A DNA stretch of 64,000 nucleotides from Sipunculus nudus (lineage: Eukaryota; Annelida; Sipuncula; Golfingiida; Sipunculidae): assembly GCA_026874595.1 (NCBI GenBank), contig CM049306.1:30807519-30871518 (forward strand), read 5' to 3'. The notes under the pieces are model-generated. The model ran no database searches. It was not told where the DNA came from and worked only from the letters and a program-made list of their open reading frames with translations. Position numbers and translations under genes: made by a program. Shown one piece after another: positions 1 to 11,944 of this stretch; position 1 is the first letter of the stretch, and every line of letters starts with the position of its first letter.

Positions 1-94
1 TTTGTCAGTTGTCCTCAAATTCGCCTACTTGCTGGTTCTTGTTGCTTGCCGGAATCAAAGATTTCGGCAAGCATATTACTCAGTTGCGTATGTC

Positions 95-3000
95 TGTTTG
101 TCTGTTTGTTTGTTTGTCACCACTCTCCTGGCCACAATTTTGCCACAATCACCTTGAAACTTACAGGGATGATGAAAAACATAATGTCTAGGTGCCCTAT
201 TGTTTTTGGTTAAAATAGGTCAAAGGTCAAAGGTCAAGGTCACGACAGGTATGGTTAACGGTTTTTGCACTATAACTTCGCCATAAATAGGCTTATCCAC
301 TTCTGCAATAGCTCATTTTTTTCGTCATCACCTGGCCTGTCATCTGATGTGTAGCTGACTCAAATTTGAAGTAACCATGGTAACAAATTTTTGGGGAAAA
401 GTCATGATATTCGAAAATAAGGGGTCTAATTTTTGTAACTTTGTCAGTTTTTTTTAAGCTAGAGTGATCTAGTTTTTTGCATCAGGTAGCATTCAACTAG
501 TACTACAAGATTTTATAAAAAGTCTTGCAGTATCTCGAAAAATATCTCGTGAATAGAGATATTTCGAGATTTCATTCATCTTGCGCCGAAGGCCACATTA
601 TTGCAGGAATCTTTTTGAAACTGACATATCATAAGTCCTACACTAGTATCTCGAAATGGTTTTTTCATTTTTTGAATATGGCTGCTAGGGGGCGCTGCAC
701 ACGAACCTCACACACATATCATTACATTGGCCATATCTCTAAAACCCAAAGCCTCAATTACATAAACTATAGCTTATTTTTTCCCTCTGAGTCTTCTCCA
801 TAAACTGATGATGTCATCTGGTCTCAATGTTGTGTCACTTTGTCATTGTGTCCGTCTGTTTGTCAGTTGTCCTGAAATTCGACTGCTTGCTCTTGCGTCT
901 CACATATAGCATTCTACAGGCTACAGTTTTGAAAGAATCCTTTTGAAACTATTACATCTTAAGTCTTACACTAATATCTCGAAACCAATTTTCCATTTTC
1001 CGGATATGGCCGCTAGGGGGCGCTGAACTCGAACCTCTCCCAACATATCATGCTTTGGCAATATCTCCAAAACTATAAACCTCAGTTACATAGACTGTAG
1101 CTTTTTTCTTCCTTTGAGTCGTCTCCATAATCTGGAGTAGTCATCTGGACTCAGTCTTGAGTCACTTTGTCAGTGTGTCCGTCTGTTTGTCAGTTGTCCT
1201 CAAATTCGCCTACTTGCTTGTTCTTGTTTGTTTGTTTGTTTGTCACCACTCTCCTGGCCACAATTTTGCCACAATTACCTTGAAACTTACAGGGATGTTG
1301 GAAAACATAATTTCTAGGTGCCCCATTGTTTTTGGTTAAAGTAGGTCAAAGGTCAAGGTCAAGGTCGTCAAAACTTCTCAAAACGTTTTTTTCTTCATAT
1401 CTTTGTGACTATTAGTCGTATCTACTTCAACAATAGCTCATTTTAATCGTCATCCCAAGGCCTGTCATCTGGTGTGTAGCTGACTCAAATTTGCCGTAAC
1501 CATGGTTACAATTTTTTGGGGAAAAGTCATGATATTCGAAAATAAGGGGTCTAATTTTTGTAACTTTGTCAGTTTTAAAGCTAGAGTGATCTAGTTTTTT
1601 GCATCAGGTAGCATTCAACTAGTACTACAAGATTTTATAAAAAGTCTTGCAGTATCTCGAAAAATATCTCGTGAATAGAGATATTTCGAGATTTCATTCA
1701 TCTTGCGCCGAAGGCCACATTATTGCAGGAATCTTTTTGAAACTGACATATCATAAGTCCTACACTAGTATCTCGAAATGGTTTTTTCATTTTTTGAATA
1801 TGGCTGCTAGGGGGCGCTGCACACGAACCTCACACACATATCATTACATTGGCCATATCTCTAAAACCCAAAGCCTCAATTACATAAACTATAGCTTATT
1901 TTTTCCCTCTGAGTCTTCTCCATAAACTGATGATGTCATCTGGTCTCAATGTTGTGTCACTTTGTCATTGTGTCCGTCTGTTTGTCAGTTGTCCTGAAAT
2001 TCGCCTGCTTGCTCTTGCGTCTCACATATAGCATTCTACAGGCTACAGTTTTGAAAGAATCCTTTTGAAACTATTACATCTTAAGTCTTACACTAATATC
2101 TCGAAACCAATTTTCCATTTTCCGGATATGGCCGCTAGGGGGCGCTGAACTCGAACCTCTCCCAACATATCATGCTTTGGCAATATCTCCAAAACTATAA
2201 ACCTCAGTTACATAGACTGTAGCTTTTTTCTTCCTTTGAGTCGTCTCCATAATCTGGAGTAGTCATCTGGACTCAGTCTTGAGTCACTTTGTCAGTGTGT
2301 CCGTCTGTTTGTCAGTTGTCCTCAAATTCGCCTACTTGCTTGTTCTTGTTTGTTTGTTTGTTTGTCACCAGTCTCCTGGCCACAATTTTGCCACAATAAC
2401 CTTGAAACTTACAGGGATGTTGGAAAACATAATTTCTAGGTGCCCCATTGTTTTTGGTTAAAGTAGGTCAAAGGTCAAGGTCAAGGTCGTCAAAACTTCT
2501 CAAAACGTTTTTTTCTTCATATCTTTGTGACTATTAGTCGTATCTACTTCAACAATAGCTCATTTTAATCGTCATTCCAAGGCCTGTCATCTGGTGTGTA
2601 GCTGACTCAAATTTGCCGTAACCATGGTTACAATTTTTTGGGGAAAAGTCATGATATTCGAAAATAAGGGATCTTATTTTTCTAACTTTGTCAGTTTTAA
2701 AGCTAGAGTGATCTAGTTTTTTGCATCAGGTAGCTCTTAACTAGTACTACAAGATTTTATTACAAGTCTTGCAGTATCTCGTAAAATATCTCGTGAATAG
2801 AGATATTTCGAGATTTCATTCATCTTGCGCCAACGGCCACATTATTGCAGGAATCTTTTTGAAACTGACATATCATAAGTCCTACACTAGTATCTCGAAA
2901 TTGTTTTTTCATTTTTTGAATATGGCTGCTAGGGGGCGCTGCACACGACCCTCACACAGATATCATTACATTGGCCATATCTCTAAAACCCAAAGCCTCA

Positions 3001-4195
3001 ATTACATAAACTATAGCTTATTTTTTCCCTCTGAGTCTTCTCCATAAACTGATGATGTCATCTGGTCTCAATGTTGTGTCACTTTGTCATTGTGTCCGTC
3101 TGTTTGTCAGTTGTCCTGAAATTCGCCTGCTTGCTCTTGCGTCTCACATATAGCATTCTACAGGCTACAGTTTTGAAAGAATCCTTTTGAAACTATTACA
3201 TCTTAAGTCTTACACTAATATCTCGAAACCAATTTTCCATTTTCCGGATATGGCCGCTAGGGGGCGCTGAACTCGAACCTCTCCCAACATATCATGCTTT
3301 GGCAATATCTCCAAAACTATAAACCTCAGTTACATAGACTGTAGCTTTTTTCTTCCTTTGAGTCGTCTCCATAATCTGGAGTAGTCATCTGGACTCAGTC
3401 TTGAGTCACTTTGTCAGTGTGTCCGTCTGTTTGTCAGTTGTCCTCAAATTCGCCTACTTGCTTGTTCTTGTTTGTTTGTTTGTTTGTCACCAGTCTCCTG
3501 GCCACAATTTTGCCACAATAACCTTGAAACTTACAGGGATGTTGGAAAACATAATTTCTAGGTGCCCCATTGTTTTTGGTTAAAGTAGGTCAAAGGTCAA
3601 GGTCAAGGTCGTCAAAACTTCTCAAAACGTTTTTTTCTTCATATCTTTGTGACTATTAGTCGTATCTACTTCAACAATAGCTCATTTTAATCGTCATTCC
3701 AAGGCCTGTCATCTGGTGTGTAGCTGACTCAAATTTGCCGTAACCATGGTTACAATTTTTTGGGGAAAAGTCATGATATTCGAAAATAAGGGATCTTATT
3801 TTTCTAACTTTGTCAGTTTTAAAGCTAGAGTGATCTAGTTTTTTGCATCAGGTAGCTCTCAACTAGTACTACAAGATTTTATTACAAGTCTTGCAGTATC
3901 TCGTAAAATATCTCGTGAATAGAGATATTTCGAGATTTCATTCATCTTGCGCCAACGGCCACATTATTGCAGGAATCTTTTTGAAACTGACATATCATAA
4001 GTCCTACACTAGTATCTCGAAATTGTTTTTTCATTTTTTGAATATGGCTGCTAGGGGGCGCTGCACACGACCCTCACACAGATATCATTACATTGGCCAT
4101 ATCTCTAAAACCCAAAGCCTCAATTACATAAACTATAGCTTATTTTTTCCCTCTGAGTCTTCTCCATAAACTGATAATGTCATCTGATCTCAATG
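95..4195. repeat. 1122-bp higher-order tandem repeat inside element E
   Basis: Identical blocks recur at exactly 1122-bp spacing; for example, the same open stretch starts at 525, 1647, 2769 and 3891, and another at 1157, 2279 and 3401. Each 1122-bp unit contains two related stretches of about 328 bp (each with GCTAGGGGGCGCTG) plus a distinct block with a GTTT microsatellite and AGGTCA repeats. Units 1-2 share one set of variants and units 3-4 another, so homogenisation has been blockwise. The open stretches of 60-92 codons are carried passively and I do not call them genes. After about 4195 the array continues with more divergent 330-bp monomers. Confidence 0.92.
217..242 (+). promoter_or_regulatory. 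AGGTCA direct repeats (nuclear-receptor-like) in E units
   Basis: Four AGGTCA half-sites lie in tandem here, three of them spaced by a single A (DR1) and the last abutting. Equivalent runs start at 1343, 2465, 3587 and 5185, once per unit. DR1 of AGGTCA is the known site for RXR/HNF4/COUP-TF-type receptors, and TCAAGGTCA is the extended half-site of ERR/NR5A. Whether anything binds is unknown. Confidence 0.35.
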
Positions 4196-6653
4196 TTGTG
4201 TCACTTTGTCATTGTGTCCGTCTGTTTGTCAGTTGTCCTCAAATTCGCCTGCTTGCTCTTGCGTCTCACATATAGCATTCTATAGGCCACAGTTTTGACG
4301 GAATCCTTTTGAAACTATTACATCTTATGTCTTACACTAATATCTAGAAATAAATTTTTCATTATAGGGATATTGCCACTAGTGGGCGCTGCACACGACC
4401 ATCACACACATACCATTGTATTGGCCATATCTCTACACCCAAAACCTCAGTTACATAAACTTTAGCTTATTTTCTTCCTTTGAGTCTTCTCCTTAACCTG
4501 ATTAAGGCATCTGGTTTCAATCTTCTGTCACTTTGTCAGTGTGTCCATCTGTTTGTCCGTTATCCTCAAAGTCGCCTGCCTGCTGGTTCTTACGCCTTAC
4601 ATATAGCATTCTACAGGCCACAGCTTTGACGGAATCCTTTTGAAACTGGGACATCTCATGTCATACACTGATAATACGAAACGCATTTGTCGTCTTCGAA
4701 ATATGTCCGCCAGAGGGCACTACAGTCGAGCCTCCCAAGTATATCATTAATTCGCCATACCTCCAAAACTAAAAATCTAAATTACATAAATTATAACTCA
4801 TTTTCTTCCTTTGAATCTTCTCCATAACTAGGTTAAGTCATCTGGTGTCAATCTTGTCTCACAAAGTCAGTATGTCTGTCTGTTCGTCTTTTGTTGTCAG
4901 CTTTGTCTGCTTGCCTGTTCTTTTGTCTCATATGTCATTCTACGGGCCACATATTCTCAGCAATGTCCCTGAGGGTCATTCCATTAATAGAAAACCAACA
5001 ATATGTTCTGTCTCTCCGTCTGTGTTTCACTTCCGATTTCCGGCAAGCGTTCGACCTATGGTCGTCTAGTTTGTTTGTTTGTTTGTCACCACTCTCCTGG
5101 CCACAATTTTGCCACAATAACCTTGAAACTTACAGGGATGTTGGAAAACATAATTTCTAGGTGCCCTATTGTTTTTGGTTAAGTAGGTCAAAGGTCAAGG
5201 TCAAGGTCGTCAAAACTTCTCAAAACGTTTTTTTCTTCATATCTTTGTGACTTTTAGTCGTATCTACTTCAACAATAGCTCATTTTAATCGTCATGCCAA
5301 GGCCTGTCATCTGGTGTGTAGCTGACTCAAATTTGCCGTAACCATGGTTACAATTTTTTGGGGAAAAGTCATGATATTCGAAAATAAGGGATCTTATTTT
5401 TCTAACTTTGTCAGTTTTAAAGCTAGAGTGATCTAGTTTTTTGCATCAGGTAGCTCTCAACTAGTACTACAAGATTTTATTATAAGTCTTGCAGTATCTC
5501 GTAAAATATCTCGTGAATAGAGATATTTCGAGATTTCATTCATCTTGCGCCGAAGGCCACATTATTGCAGGAATCTTTTTGAAACTGACATATCATAAGT
5601 CCTACACTAGTATCTCGAAATGGTTTTTTCATTTTTTGAATATGGCTGCTAGGGGGCGCTGCACACGACCCTCACACAGATATCATTACATTGGCCATAT
5701 CTCTAAAACCCAAAGCCTCAATTACATAAACTATAGCTTATTTTTTCCCTCTGAGTCTTCTCCATAAACTGATAATGTCATCTGATCTCAATGTTGTGTC
5801 ACTTTGTCATTGTGTCCGTCTGTTTGTCAGTTGTCCTCAAATTCGCCTGTTTGCTCTTGCGTCTCACATATAGCATTCTACAGGCCACAGTTTTAAAAGA
5901 ATACTTTTGAAACTATTACATCTTAAGTCTTACACTAATATCTCGAAACCAATTTTTCATTTTCCGGATATGGCCGCTAGGGGGCGCTGAACTCGAACCT
6001 CTCCCAACATATCATGCTTTGGCAATATCTCCAAAACTATAAACCTCAGTTACATAAACTGTAGCTTTTTTCTTCCTTTGAGTCTTCTCCATAACCTGGA
6101 AAAGTCATCTGGACTCAATTTTGAGTCACTTTGTCAGTGTTTTCGTCAGTTTGTCAGTTGTCCTCAAATTCGCCTGCTTGTTGGCTCTTGCGTCTCACAT
6201 ATAGCATTCTGTAGGCCACAGTTTTTACGGAATCCTTTTGAAACTATTACATCTTGTGTCTTACACTAATATCTAGAAATAAATTTTTCATTTTCCGGAT
6301 ATGGCTACTAGTGGGCGCTGCACATGACTCTCACACACATACCATTGTATTGGCCATAACTCTACACCCAAAGCCTCAGTTACATAAGCTATAGCTTATT
6401 TTCTTCCTTTGAGTCTTCTCCATAACCTGATTAAGGCATCTGGTTTGTATCTTCTGTCACTTGTCAGTGTGTCCATCTGTTTGTCCGTTATCCTCAAAGT
6501 CGCCTGCTTGCTGGTTCTTACGCCTTACATAGAGCATTCTACAGGCCACAGCTTTGACGGAATCCTTTTGAAACTGAGACATCTCATGTCATACACTAAT
6601 AATACGAAACGCATTTGTCGTCTTCGGAATATGTCTGCTAGAGGGCGCTACAG
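681..6653 (+). promoter_or_regulatory. Series of CTCF-consensus-like motifs in the E array
   Basis: Each monomer has a match to the core of the animal CTCF consensus (CCRSYAGRKGGCRS type), always in the same orientation. GCTGCTAGGGGGCGCTGC starts near 681, 1803, 2925, 4047 and 5645. GCCGCTAGGGGGCGCTGA starts near 1009, 2131, 3253 and 5973. GCCACTAGTGGGCGCTGC is at 4375, TCCGCCAGAGGGCACTAC at 4705, GCTACTAGTGGGCGCTGC at 6304 and TCTGCTAGAGGGCGCTAC at 6634. The core is retained across monomers that differ elsewhere. Binding is inferred only. Confidence 0.4.
5034..5070 (+). other. Internal second 3' terminus of family E
   Basis: The inverted arm TTTCCGGCAAGC, the hairpin CGACCTATGGTCG and TCTAGT are repeated here as at 6961-6996, but are followed directly by the GTTT microsatellite of another E unit. 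Two E elements therefore lie head to tail, with the downstream one (5071-6996) lacking its own 5' stem-loop. This could come from rolling-circle read-through or from unequal exchange at the TTTG repeats. Confidence 0.65.
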
Positions 6654-7000
6654 TCGAGCCTCCCAAGTATATCATTAATTCGCCATACCTCGTAAACTAT
6701 AAATCTAAATTACATAAATTATAACTCATATTCTTCCTTTGTATCTTCTCAATAACTAGCTTATGTCATCTGGTGTCAATCTTGTCTCACAAAGTCAGTA
6801 TGTCTGTCTGTTCGTCTTTTGTTGTCAGCTTTGTCTGCTTGCCTGTTCTTTTGTCTCATATGTCATTCTACGGGCCACATATTCTCAGCAATGTCTCTGA
6901 GTCATTCCATTATTAGAAAACCGACAATATGTTCTGTCTGTCCGTCTGTGTTTCACTTCCGAATTCCGGCAAGCGTTCGACCTATGGTCGTCTAGTTTTG

Positions 7001-10000
7001 ATTATTAATGACAGTTTTAATTGCAGCTGCATATCTGTTGCATTTAAGCTTGTCAGTAATATCAAATATATTTAGTTAAGATTTCATTGGGGGTTACTCA
7101 AAACATGGAACCAGTCTCTGAATCTGTGATTTACTGTCTAGATTTGGAATGAATTACATCCATACTTTAGATAATAATTTTAGAGTGGCTGGAAATGTTA
7201 AAAAGATTATGATTTCCCCAGAAACGTGCGATCCTTGCATGAAATGGTCACTTTTTATTTTTAACTTTCTTCTGTAAATAGGTTGTAAATTTACCAGCAG
7301 ATTGAACTTTGCCTAATTTACTATATCAAAGTACCATATTGAATTCCTCTTTGAAAACCTAACATATGACATATATATGAACATGATCACTGACCATATT
7401 GATTTCTGCCATTATAATAATGAATAACTGAATAGACACATGGGAATTTTTTTAAACATTTGGTCAAGTATAGTGGATCTGTACTTGAGCACACATCTTT
7501 AAGTTTTACGTGTGCTTTGGTGCAAGCACGGTCTGTATTTGAGTTGAACGTAATTTTATTAAAAAGTAATTATATTGAAAATAACTATAAATTCAATAAA
7601 AGTGTTATATTAATTGATCCTGCAAGCCTTTATGTTTAATGTTCTCCAAGTGAACAGTTGATGATGATGATAACACTAAGCTCTTGTGGAAAACCTTTGA
7701 TCTTCCCATGCTGTTTTATGATAAGTAAAAATGTGGCACCTTTCAAAATTAAAAAAAATTAGAAAATGTCTGATTTTGACCAGTTCTTGCATTGTACTTG
7801 TTTTTAAGTACAGTAGTGATGAGTACTCACGCAGTATAAGTATCTTACTCTCTTAGAATTGTCAAGTAAAAATAAAGGGCATGTACCAGAAATTTTGTAT
7901 TTGAGTAAAAGTACAAAGCACAAATGCTTGACCCAAGCATGTTGAACTCCAGCCATTATGGCTTACAGACTGGTTGAATAAGTTTCCCTAGGTTCAGTTT
8001 TGTGGTTGGAGAAATTAAAGGTACTGTTCATTGACCAGGTATATTAATTACACATAAAATAAAGTATTTCTTCCTTGAAATATTTTGGTACTGTTCAATA
8101 TTTTGGTTTTGTTCAATAACAGTGTGTTAACTCCTGTACACAAGTGGAAATAAATTTGCACCAGGCACAATAAAAACAACTTGTTGCCACCTGGAGGTCC
8201 TTCAACTTCACAAATTCTGTCAACAGTTTTCACATAATGGTCATTTTATTATACTTTTCCTTCTTAATATTAGACTTTATGTGACACACTGGGTCTGATC
8301 TGTTGAGTATATTGACCTCCAAGTCTGAGTCCAGGACCATCAAGTCCAAATCCAAGTCCCTGAAAAGTTGATGCCAGTCAAGAGTGACTGTCTTTAGTCT
8401 AATACCTACATCATTGAAACAGACACATATGAACTGTGCTTACTCACAGACAGGCCATGAACATGCATAAAACTAGTGAACTTGAGACAGTGAGTCTGTG
8501 TGCTCTGATGGTTTTACTTGGAAACTACTGCATTCAGCCAAAATGGACGATCAGCATGAGACGATACCCATATAACTGTACATGTTTATTGTCCATTAGA
8601 ACACATGCAACAGTGTTAATATAAAGATAAATCCTAAATTGTCAGGTGTTTGCCAGAATTTACACATTCTTCCCACGCATTGTATTGTCAACATAATATG
8701 ACATGGTGAGTCCAAAAGGGTAGGACAAGGTGATACCAACATTCTGACTGCTCAACCCACGTTTTAACAGCTTTTTAAAAATCTGTTGAGTGCCCACTTT
8801 AGTGTAAATTTGGTTTGTGCAATGCTGAAACCTGTGATTACACCTGTGGTAATTTAAGGCAAAGTGTGAAAGTCCAGCAGCAAGAATATGTATGCTCTTC
8901 CCTTTATTTGTCACATTGTCCTTGTTAAGTTTGTCCTTTAAATCAATGAATGTTCAGTGCTGGTTCTATGTGCATCTTATGTATCTTGCTTTTAATTGCA
9001 TCATACTGTGCTTCGTTTTACAATGCCTTTCTAACGTTTTCTCTTTGTCTCCTACTACACCAGTGGTATAGATGTCATATTTCTATTTTTTACATTATTT
9101 AACTTTACATATACTGGTATGTTCCATTGTTGATTGTGGTCATGTTTATAGATACTTATTAAAGTCCTAGTATGATAATAGTACTTATCAAGTATTTGAG
9201 ACTAAAACTTGCTACCCCTTTTAGCCCTGCTGGCTTCAATCCTCAGGCACAAGAGCTTATCCTTGTTATGTAATTCAAAGATATTAAAGATGGTCCTGTC
9301 AAGTTTGCCAGCGGTATGGTCCATGTTCCTTATATTGAAGGCTATCTTCTTTCTGATACATAATTCATTTACAAGAACTGACAATATACTTCAGGTCCCT
9401 TGGTGATCATGTCAAGAAATTAACACATCCTGGTTTTCTAGATCTGAACATGCATGCCTAAATACACTGAGTGAGAATGATTTAATATTGTGACAACCCT
9501 TTGGATATGGTCGCTAATTAGTTGTTAAAGTTGGTGCAACATCCATATAGAAATATGACACATTTATTGTATATGTTTTAACAAATATGTTGTGGGTTCT
9601 GCCTCAGATGTGTTGCCGCTGCCATAGAAATTAACTGTGCCTTTCAGTTCCAGGCATTTTTTTTTTTAAATTGTACTGGATCTGTCATGTTTGGCTGACC
9701 ACTGTCTTTGTGTTCATTTATTCATCTCACCTATCCTTCGATGGCATCTCTTCTCTTCAACAATATGGCTGATTTTTTTTAAATTGGACACTTGTGTTTT
9801 TTTTGTGCATTACCATCCTAATCAAGTAAAGGTTGCAGCACCTGTATTTTCGCTGATATGATCAGTGTCGTGCATTTTGGAGGATATATATCCATATGAT
9901 CACTCCCCTAGCCCTGAAGTTTAACTGTAGACAACATTTCAAATTTCTTTGCATTTAAAAAATGAATGTGACTTTACATGTCCAGAATGTGAATACACAT

Positions 10001-11944
10001 TTCATGAAAAAGCAGGAAAGGTTTTACTGACTAAAGCTTCAGAGATGTAGAAGATATGCTCATTCTTTTATCAAAATTCGCTGTCTTTCAGTACAAGATA
10101 TGCCTAAGACTGCAATGTAAATAGGTTTCTATTTTTAAAATTTCCTACTCCATGGTTACACACCATCCAACAATCATTCTGAGTGTTATTAATATGAGAG
10201 AATGCAGAGAACAATAAGTCTTGCCAATTCACTTTTTGATTTGCAACTCCCTGACCTGCCGATCTAAAAATATTAAAATTCTTTTCTTTATAACTTCAAT
10301 GTATTATAATGTACACAAACAAACAAATGCACAAAAAGATGATGGGGAGACCAATACATAAAAATATGCTCCCCAATAAATAAAAATATAACAATTAATG
10401 TAGCTGACTGGCAAAGGCAAAGCCATAACCCCCCCCCCCCCCCTTTCTTTTCTAAGGAATTGCCAATCCTAATTTTCATTTTTCATGGATAATTATTCTT
10501 GTGCTGATGAGCACCGAGTCCTGGGTATTTATGTTGTTAATTTCAAAGACATCTTCAAGTGTGTTAATAATGGAAAAATTTCAATTCTATTGAAATTGGA
10601 TTCAGCTGAATGAATGTGTGGTCCATATGCACCGGGCCATTTAAAACTCACAGAGTGTAGAACATTCTGGAAATTGAGGGTGTAATGGCTCAATGTGGGG
10701 TGGTTTAGCTTGCATCATGATGCTAATTTTTTCCGGTATGAAGCACTTGTATTGTTCTATTGAAAGTATCAAAGCTAGCCTTCAGCTATAATAATACTCA
10801 ATGAGTTTAGCAAACTTGGATCCAACTGAATGATTTATATATATATATATATATATACACTATATCAAAATCCCAACAGTCTTCTATTCATAAATAAGAC
10901 TTTTCTACAACCACCGTTTTTAAATACAAGTTTCTAAATAATGAAATTTTAACCATTTATATTTTTGCTATTCCAGAGGAATGTAAACTGACAGCTGTGA
11001 AGTTATGCATGCTTTATAATTATTGTAAACATTTTCTGGCTTCACAAATGTATCCTAAGTTGATTAAACAAGATAAAATCACTTGTTATTGATTTGTTTG
11101 ACACACATTCACCCAGAGTGACATGAACTGATATTACGACACAGATTCCTTTGTCTAGCATTGCAGTGCACAAATACAATAATACAGAGCAAGGAACTGT
11201 ACAGCTCCAGTGTATCATCATAAAATATCCATAACCAATGTTAACCATAATATATATCAACAGATGAAGGACCAGCCCAGACTTTGGAGTGGGAGAAAAA
11301 CTGGACCAGTTCACAGACAAGGCTAGTGCGGGATCAGATAGGTCCTGGTTAAAAAAATTCACAAATTGTCTGTAGACGAAGAGATCGGCATGATCTGATT
11401 GGTTCCTGGCTCCATGCATGGCACCAAAAAAGAAACACTCCTTGTGAGCAGTGCCCTGTAATTTACTCTCCAACTGGTGGCCTTTGTGTAGTCTTTACTG
11501 AATTAACCACTGAGGCAGCTCTTGCATTATCTAGCTTTTATACTCCCTTTGTTTGACTGCTGGTGGTTTTTATAAGGTCTGTGGGTCTATCAGAGGAACA
11601 GAGACCTATTAATGCTTATGGCAATGAAACAAAGAACCACCAGTAAGCTAGCTGTTGTTTTTTTTCTAAGTTTTTTGTCAGAAATAGGAACACTAGTGCT
11701 TTACTTGAACACTGTCAGTTGGTGAGATAAGATTAATGGGCTAGATGTCAGTTAAAATAGGTTTATTATATCTTCTATCAATATCAGTGTAATGAACAAT
11801 TTATTTATTTATTATTTAAGTATATTAAAGTGCCAAATTCACTGTAATAAAATACAATAGCTCTATTTAATGCACTGTACATAGTAGGATGCATTAAGAT
11901 GATTAAAAAAGAATTTGAGAAACAGATAATACAAATAAATGACT
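7001..11944. other. AT-rich stretch without recognisable gene or element
   Basis: No member of families A-E is visible. It holds a C-tract at about 10431-10443, a short TA microsatellite at 10836-10857, and scattered open frames of 60-84 codons that look like chance. The longest is an uninterrupted 143-codon minus-strand frame at 11042-11473, which I do not recognise and which has no supporting splice or start context. It could be intronic or intergenic. Confidence 0.5.

Larger units (their letters stand above)
44..6996 (+). mobile_element. Family E Helentron-like non-autonomous element carrying a long tandem array
   Basis: The left end has GCTTGCCGGAAT (44-55), which pairs with CGGCAAGC (65-72) to form a terminal stem-loop. 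The right end has the exact inverted copy ATTCCGGCAAGC (6963-6974), then the hairpin CGACCTATGGTCG, then TCTAG|T at 6991-6996. This order (terminal arm, subterminal arm, 3' hairpin, CTAG|T) is what is known for Helitron2/Helentron elements. The microsatellite beside the left end is of GTCT/GTTT type. The body is made of about 328-bp monomers grouped into 1122-bp units. There is no open frame of transposase length, so it is non-autonomous. Bases 1-43 are E-type repeat too, so this copy may sit inside another E array that runs off the window. The terminal pairing is seen directly; the class is inferred. Confidence 0.68.

Noticed and set aside
525-5767. A 92-codon open frame repeated at 525, 1647, 2769, 3891 and 5489
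   Set aside because: It lies in the tandem repeat and is conserved only because the units are near-identical; variants are not biased to third positions and the CTCF-like motif lies in it.
11042-11473. A 143-codon minus-strand frame
   Set aside because: No recognisable domain, composition or splice context; a frame this long can occur by chance in 64 kb. Noted in the regional entry only.
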